Positions 13,438-17,653 of a stretch of DNA of 17,653 nucleotides are shown piece by piece (position 1 is the first letter of the stretch; the number at the start of each line of letters is the position of its first letter). The DNA is from a bacterium (lineage in GTDB: Bacteria; Spirochaetota; UBA4802; UBA5550). Location: contig JAAENB010000096.1 of assembly GCA_024224995.1 (NCBI GenBank), positions 1 to 17,653 of the forward strand, written 5' to 3'. Under the pieces are notes generated by a model. The model was not told the origin of the DNA and did not search any database. It saw only the letters and a list, made by a program, of their open reading frames with translations. The translations under genes and the position numbers were made by a program.

Positions 13438-15495
13438 TTACTCATAACTGTCAAGAAAAGCCTCCGTTGCTTTTAGCTTCCCGTTTTTGGCCGTTACCAA
13501 AAGATACCCGTGCCCGTCCGATTCTGCGTCGGAAACATCCGCTGTATGGTACACCGTCATCTCTTTTGTTACGTTTAATTTGTCCAGAGTCTTACGGCTG
13601 TTTCTGCCATACCGTTCCAGCTGCTGCCGGGTATCCTGAAGAATGTTGTCTCCCGGTTCAATTACTGTTTTACAAAAACGGTTGTCGTGTCCCTTGAAAA
13701 TGGCATGGACCTCGTATTGTACTAATGGAACAAGCACCCCCAGGGGATGTACTATCTTGCTGGCCCGGTCTTTTTTAAACGACCCGGAACTTTTTAAGGA
13801 ACCCGTATAGATATAGTTTGAGTGCCATTCCTGCTGGTACTTCGACCAGCCGGGATACCCTGTTGAGGGAGGAGGCGTAGGGTCCAGTTTTCGGGCAAAC
13901 CAGTCGGCACTTCGTATCTCCGAGTCTGCTTCGCGTACGGGCGTGTAGAACCCGGCGTGAATTTCCGTGGTATGTTCAAATCCTGGTGTCCTGGGATTGA
14001 GGGCTATTCTCCGCTGGTATGAGCGCGCGGTTACGGGAAATTTTCTTGAATAGTCCCAGTTTTTAAATTTCCAGGACAACTTGTATTTATCGGGATCAAT
14101 TGATGGATAACTTCCTCTTGGATCATGATGAATTCCTACTACCGGGGTAAGCGCTGCCTTTTTTGCCTTTTTTAATTGCTTGCGGAGCCATTCTTTTTGG
14201 GGTTTACGCATGCCGCCTCCCCAGTTCATAACATTCAGTTTATCGGCAAAGCTTTCCAGCAGGGATGATGACCCGGTGTGGCTTGCGGTGCGGTAATGGG
14301 CCGGGAGATCATAACTGTTGAGCATGAAGAATTTAAAGGGGCCCCGCTTGAATGAATAATAAAGCGGACCAAAGGTGCTTTCATACAGCAGGAGCCCGTC
14401 ACTGTCGGGATCCCCCACGGAATCGACAAAACGATACCCGTCATGGTTTCCCGGGATTGTGTAAATAGGAACATGGAGCCCAACCAGGGCCATCCAGGCC
14501 TGCAGGTAATTGTGCGGATAGTCTGCCGCTCCTCCAAAGAGTTTCTTTAATATACTACCGGCACTGCCGTATTGACAATCAACAACATCTCCCACCAGGA
14601 GAATAAATTCAATATCTGTTTGAGGAGATCTTTTTATTGATTCCTTTTCTTTTATCCGGTTCATTCTCCTTACGAACATAAGCGTTCCTTTGGCAACGGA
14701 ATGGAGCTCCCCCCATTGAATATCTCCTGCTACGATGAAATTGAAATCGGGGGAGGGATTCTTAATTGAATAAACAGCGTTGTATTGAACATCAATAAGG
14801 TTGTTGTTTTTATCCAGGATGACCAGGGCAAAGAGGCTTTCCGGCATTTCCTGCCGTACCTGTAATTGCTGGGTATAAATTGTTCCTTTGGAAAATTTTT
14901 TTATTTCCTTGAGGGTTTTTGCTTTTTTGATTAAGGGAATGGAGATTCCTTTTTTTATTGCGAGTTCTTTTGTTTTGATGTTAAAAGAGGCAATCCGTTC
15001 GCGAATGGATTCTTCCGAGTCTTTTCGTAATTTTTTATATTCATTTTTGGGAAAAAGGTCTTCGTCTTCCTTCGCCTTCCGGGAAAGCGGAATAACATAG
15101 GGATTTTCTTCGTCCAGGAAGGTCAATTCCTTTCGAGGGACAAGCCGGTATATCCATTGCTCCGGGGTATCTTCTTCAGCTGTGTAGAGCACTACTTCTA
15201 ATTCGGGAAATTGTTTTTTTTCTCCCTCTTTAATTTTTTTTAGCTGTGCCGGCAGGTCTATTCGTAAGGGGTTTCCCAGGGTAGGGTAAATGAGTTTTGT
15301 AACCAGGTTGGTTGGGTCCACATCCTGATTTTCTATGCGGGACCGGTCCAGTAGTTCCCCCGGGTATTGTGGCAGGTCGTTGGTTCCCGATGCCTCTTCC
15401 ACCGGTTTTACGGTTTTTTTATTTCCACAGGTGGTTAAAAAGGTAATTATTGCAGCGCAGACAATTATCGTAATAGTTTTATTTGGCAGGGTCAT
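13438..15495 (-). CDS. Lipoprotein metallophosphoesterase (calcineurin-like)
   Basis: A 685-residue protein. The start MTLPNKTI is chosen because AGGAGG lies 8 bases upstream; a start 21 codons earlier lacks a site and would spoil the signal peptide. Residues 1-23 form a lipoprotein signal (ITIIVCAAIITFLTTC, Cys23 modified), so it is membrane-anchored outside the cytoplasm. The phosphoesterase core is at about 250-610: GDIQWGE (257-263), GDVVD (302-306), GNHDGY (349-354), GIHHDP (454-459) and KGHDNRF (601-607). Two positions differ from the usual pattern: the first motif is D-x-Q rather than D-x-H, and the last is GHDN rather than GHxH. Residues 24-245 have no recognised domain. It is the first gene of an operon with the phosphatase and the LuxR-type regulator. 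Substrate unknown; a metal-dependent phosphoesterase fold is well supported. Confidence 0.85.
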   Translation of the reverse strand: MTLPNKTITIIVCAAIITFLTTCGNKKTVKPVEEASGTNDLPQYPGELLDRSRIENQDVDPTNLVTKLIYPTLGNPLRIDLPAQLKKIKEGEKKQFPELEVVLYTAEEDTPEQWIYRLVPRKELTFLDEENPYVIPLSRKAKEDEDLFPKNEYKKLRKDSEESIRERIASFNIKTKELAIKKGISIPLIKKAKTLKEIKKFSKGTIYTQQLQVRQEMPESLFALVILDKNNNLIDVQYNAVYSIKNPSPDFNFIVAGDIQWGELHSVAKGTLMFVRRMNRIKEKESIKRSPQTDIEFILLVGDVVDCQYGSAGSILKKLFGGAADYPHNYLQAWMALVGLHVPIYTIPGNHDGYRFVDSVGDPDSDGLLLYESTFGPLYYSFKRGPFKFFMLNSYDLPAHYRTASHTGSSSLLESFADKLNVMNWGGGMRKPQKEWLRKQLKKAKKAALTPVVGIHHDPRGSYPSIDPDKYKLSWKFKNWDYSRKFPVTARSYQRRIALNPRTPGFEHTTEIHAGFYTPVREADSEIRSADWFARKLDPTPPPSTGYPGWSKYQQEWHSNYIYTGSLKSSGSFKKDRASKIVHPLGVLVPLVQYEVHAIFKGHDNRFCKTVIEPGDNILQDTRQQLERYGRNSRKTLDKLNVTKEMTVYHTADVSDAESDGHGYLLVTAKNGKLKATEAFLDSYE

Positions 15496-15562
15496 AAAAT
15501 CAGCCTCCTTGTTGATTCGCGGAACCACTACACACCTTTTGAGTATATAGGTAATCAATCGA

Positions 15563-15591
15563 ATTATCCTAATTTTTTTACTTTATTTCAA
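15563..15591 (-). promoter_or_regulatory. Candidate sigma70 promoter of the phosphoesterase-phosphatase-regulator operon
   Basis: On the minus strand, TTGAAA (15591-15586), a 17-base spacer and GATAAT (15568-15563) sit about 70 bases upstream of the lipoprotein start. The transcript would begin near 15556. No other strong promoter was seen between the three genes, whose spacings are 9 and 17 bases. Confidence 0.6.
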
Positions 15592-15639
15592 GAAGAATTT
15601 TTTAATTAGTCAAAATTGTGGGGATAAGAAAGTTCGATG

Positions 15640-15655
15640 CTTCGGCTCCGCTCAG
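15640..15655 (+). repeat. CTTCGGCTCCGCTCAG repeat motif, right copy
   Basis: This is the exact reverse complement of 514-529. It lies about 40 bases ahead of the tandem array, in the same relative order as in the left cluster. Confidence 0.7.
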
Positions 15656-15679
15656 CACAGGGGTTCGAGGTTTTTTGCC

Positions 15680-16030
15680 GAAGGGTTTTGTTTCTGCGAG
15701 GAGAGACGTTGCGTGCAACGTCTTTACGGGTTGGTTTTCGAAGATATTGCCCGGGGTTTTGTTCCTGCGAGGAGAGACGTTGCGTGCAACGCCTTTACGG
15801 GTTGGTTTTCGAAGACATTGCCCGGGGTTTTGTTTCTGCGAGGAGAGACGTTGCGTGCAACGCCTTTACGGGTTGGTTTTCGAAGATATTGCCCGGGGTT
15901 TTGTTTCTGCGAGGGAGAGACGTTGCGTGCAACGCCTTTACGGGTTGGTTTTCGAAGACATTGTTCCGGGGCTGGTTTTTGAGACGTTGCAGTGCAACGC
16001 CTCTACGGGCTTGTTTCCGAAGATTTTATC
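15680..16030 (+). repeat. Tandem array of about 71-base units with a palindromic core
   Basis: Five units have GACGTTGC starting at 15705, 15776, 15847, 15919 and 15983, giving spacings of 71, 71, 72 and 64 bases. Each unit has a core GACGTTGC-GT-GCAACG (AGT in place of GT in the last copy), then cctttacgggttggttttcg, then aagatattgcccggggtttt. The first four are almost identical, which points to recent expansion; the fifth is shorter and diverged. The period is not a multiple of three, so open frames crossing it change frame between copies and are not genes. The array lies between the operon promoter and the 3' end of the amidohydrolase gene. Confidence 0.9.
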
Positions 16031-16051
16031 CGGTCCTGCCGGTGTTGTTCT

Positions 16052-16080
16052 TAACCGATCACCGATCACCCGGCCCTCTG
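16052..16080. repeat. Short direct repeat and small hairpin after the amidohydrolase gene
   Basis: CCGATCA occurs twice, followed by GGCCC-TCT-GGGCC, a small inverted repeat about 45 bases downstream of the amidohydrolase stop on the minus strand. No T-run follows, so a terminator role is uncertain. Confidence 0.35.
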
Positions 16081-16121
16081 GGCCACCGATTACCTTCCCC
16101 TGCCGGATGCAGCTCGCAATA

Positions 16122-17306
16122 TTATTTAGTTTCTGATCTATGGGGGAGGAGCAGCTCCGCAAGGGCGACCCAGTAAGCGGCGCCTGTTGACAGGATGTTG
16201 TCGTTGAAATTATAGCCGGGGTTGTGAAGGGTTTCGTTCTTTCCGGCAGAGCCCGCGCCTAAGGCGATATAGGCGCCGGGCACCTTGTGGAGCATAAAGG
16301 CAAAGTCTTCCGCGCCCATGAAGGGAGTAATAGTCGGGGAAACCTTATCCGCTCCGGCAGCGCGCCGGGCCGCGTTAAGAGCGTTTTCTGTTTCTTCAGG
16401 GGAGTTAACCAGTACGGGATAGCGTTTTTCATAGCTGAACTCCAGTTCCATATTGGAAGCGGCCGTTATTCCCCGGGCGATTTCACCGATCCGGTCCCGG
16501 ATTAAGTCCCTGGTCTCCTCACTAAAAGCCCGGACCGTTCCCTGTAACGATACCGATTGGGGCAGTATATTATAGGTAGTTCCGCCGTGGATTTGCGTTA
16601 CACTGAGCACTCCCGGTTCTGCGGGGTTTATATTCCGGGAAATAATTTCCTGGAACATGGTTATCATCCTTGCTGCCGCCAGAATAGTGTCGGTTCCCAG
16701 GTGAGGGGTTGCCGCGTGGGTGCCGGTCCCTTTAATAATGATATCAAACACATCATAAGAAGCCATCATTGGGCCGGGACACAGGGCAAAATGCCCTTCA
16801 GGAAGATTGGGAAAATTGTGCATGCCGTAGATCCCTTCCACAGGGAAGCGGGAAAAGAGCCCGTCATCGATCATGGTTTTGGCGCCTCCCTCATTTTCTT
16901 CAGCAGGCTGGAAAATGAAATGAACGGTCCCTTCAAAGCTTTCGTTTGAGGCAAGATATTTTGCCGCTCCAAGAAGCATGGCCATATGGCCGTCGTGACC
17001 GCAGGCGTGCATTTTGCCCTTGTTTTTAGAGCGGTATTCAACAGTAGTTTCTTCGGTAACGGAAAGACCGTCAATGTCGGCTCTCAATGCTATTGCTTTT
17101 ATAGTGTTTTTTCCTTTTGAGAGTGTGCCTGCAACACCGGTCTTTGCCAGGCCCCGGTGAACCGTGAGACCAAATGAGCTCAGGAGCTCCGCGATATAAT
17201 CGGCTGTACCGTGTTCTTCATAGGCTATTTCCGGGTGGGCGTGGAAATGGTGCCGCCATTCTTTCATTTCGGGAACTAAGGTTTTAAGGGCTGAAATTAA
17301 ATCCAT
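16122..17306 (-). CDS. M20-family metal-dependent amidohydrolase (hippurate/N-acyl amino acid hydrolase type)
   Basis: A 394-residue cytoplasmic protein, the normal length for the family. It contains the metal-binding motif HACGHDGH (100-107, with C102, H104 and D105), the catalytic QPAEE (133-137), GMHNFP (161-166) and HAATPH (197-202). GAEDF (331-335) and LHNPGYNF (360-367) complete the set. The family hydrolyses the amide bond of N-acyl amino acids such as hippurate or auxin-amino acid conjugates, or N-acetyl-diaminopimelate. The exact substrate cannot be read from sequence. All ligand positions are present, so it should be active. AGGAGA lies 9 bases before the ATG. It is transcribed away from the neighbouring plus-strand gene and seems unrelated to the signalling genes. 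Confidence 0.93.
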   Translation of the reverse strand: MDLISALKTLVPEMKEWRHHFHAHPEIAYEEHGTADYIAELLSSFGLTVHRGLAKTGVAGTLSKGKNTIKAIALRADIDGLSVTEETTVEYRSKNKGKMHACGHDGHMAMLLGAAKYLASNESFEGTVHFIFQPAEENEGGAKTMIDDGLFSRFPVEGIYGMHNFPNLPEGHFALCPGPMMASYDVFDIIIKGTGTHAATPHLGTDTILAAARMITMFQEIISRNINPAEPGVLSVTQIHGGTTYNILPQSVSLQGTVRAFSEETRDLIRDRIGEIARGITAASNMELEFSYEKRYPVLVNSPEETENALNAARRAAGADKVSPTITPFMGAEDFAFMLHKVPGAYIALGAGSAGKNETLHNPGYNFNDNILSTGAAYWVALAELLLPHRSETK

Positions 17307-17459
17307 GTTGTTGAATCTCCTGCGTAACTTCTTCTTATTATTAATTAACTGTCAACAAAATAATTCAGCCAAAAACAGCATACTCAAAAGACTTGACAAT
17401 GTGCCGTATATAATATATATTATATATATTAGACTACAAATATATGGAGGACTATACAA
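17307..17459. other. Divergent intergenic region
   Basis: An AT-rich 153-base gap separating the amidohydrolase gene from the plus-strand gene at 17460. It holds the plus-strand promoter described separately. On the minus strand a TTGACA (17354-17349) is present but has no good -10 partner at the right distance. Confidence 0.5.
17393..17421 (+). promoter_or_regulatory. Strong sigma70-type promoter for the right-edge gene
   Basis: TTGACA (17393-17398), a 17-base spacer and TATATT (17416-17421) in an alternating TA-rich stretch. The predicted transcript starts near 17428, about 32 bases before the ATG. Confidence 0.7.
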
Positions 17460-17653
17460 ATGAAAATAGATAAGGATCGTAATTATCTCAAACATCCCAG
17501 GAAGGCATCTCACTGGGCCAAATTAACGGGGTTCCGACGCCTGCTGCTGCTTTCGGTCGTTCTCACGGCTCTTTTGTGGGGCGTTTTGTATGCGAAGCCT
17601 GCTGTTGAAGAGTATGAAGATACTTTTGTGGAGGGTATGGCGCTGGTCTACTA
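17460..17653 (+). CDS. N-terminus of a membrane-anchored or exported protein, truncated by the window edge
   Basis: GGAGG (17446-17450) lies 9 bases before the ATG, behind a near-consensus promoter. The 64 visible residues start MKIDKDRNYLKHPRKASHWA. A basic stretch then leads into one hydrophobic segment at about 28-44 (LLLLSVVLTALLWGVLY), followed by an acidic stretch (AVEEYEDTF). This is a signal anchor or long signal peptide with the rest outside the cytoplasm. The frame is open to the end of the window. The family cannot be told from this fragment. Confidence 0.75.
   Translation, partial: MKIDKDRNYLKHPRKASHWAKLTGFRRLLLLSVVLTALLWGVLYAKPAVEEYEDTFVEGMALVY

Noticed and set aside
15680..16030. 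Regularly spaced repeats considered as a CRISPR array
   Set aside because: The whole unit, including the part between palindromes, is repeated, so there are no unique spacers, and no cas gene is nearby.
15618..16176. Plus-strand open frames of 172, 179 and 89 residues with repeated ACNAFTGWFSK-like peptides
   Set aside because: They are translations of the 71-base tandem repeat in different frames. The period is not a multiple of three, the frames overlap one another, and no ribosome binding site fits. They also run into the amidohydrolase gene.

Overview
This window reads as chromosomal DNA of a moderately AT-rich, Gram-negative-type bacterium. The genes are large, well separated and dominated by environmental signalling. 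It carries signal-peptide and lipoprotein exports, a kinase-like/AAA ATPase/GAF sensor, a PAS-GGDEF cyclase, a SpoIIE-type phosphatase and intergenic palindromic repeats. Together these fit a free-living or host-associated bacterium with complex signalling; a spirochaete is my best guess, but that is low-confidence inference because no rRNA or other marker gene is present.

Layout, left to right. The first 54 bases hold the start of a minus-strand gene that leaves the window. Bases about 230-620 are a non-coding cluster of palindromic repeats. Then come a small unknown minus-strand gene (625-891), a divergent XRE-type regulator (1088-1450), a degenerate 7-base tandem repeat (1462-1496), an exported ankyrin-repeat protein (1498-3237, minus), a 1494-residue kinase-like/AAA/GAF sensor (3391-7875, minus) and a PAS-GGDEF diguanylate cyclase (8046-9134, minus). 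A 542-base intergenic region follows. It holds a promoter, a strongly structured leader for the cyclase gene, three exact copies of a 12-base motif and a perfect 28-base palindrome.

Next is a three-gene minus-strand operon (15495 down to 9677): a lipoprotein metallophosphoesterase, a membrane-anchored SpoIIE/PP2C phosphatase and a PAS-PAS-PAS-GAF protein ending in a LuxR-like helix-turn-helix. After it comes a five-copy tandem array of about 71-base units with a palindromic core (15680-16030). An M20-family amidohydrolase (16122-17306, minus) is followed by the start of a divergent plus-strand gene (17460-end) behind a clear sigma70-type promoter.

The five signalling genes (3391-15495) share one strand and contain sensory inputs (GAF, PAS, a periplasmic sensor) and outputs (c-di-GMP synthesis, protein dephosphorylation, transcription). 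The large sensor has no recognisable output domain and altered kinase catalytic residues, so it may act by binding a partner; that is inference. The most interesting non-coding signal is the cyclase leader: a 106-nt element closed by a 15-bp stem, followed by two mutually exclusive hairpins, one of which would hide the ribosome binding site. The repeat clusters at the two ends of the signalling region share two sequence modules in opposite orientation.
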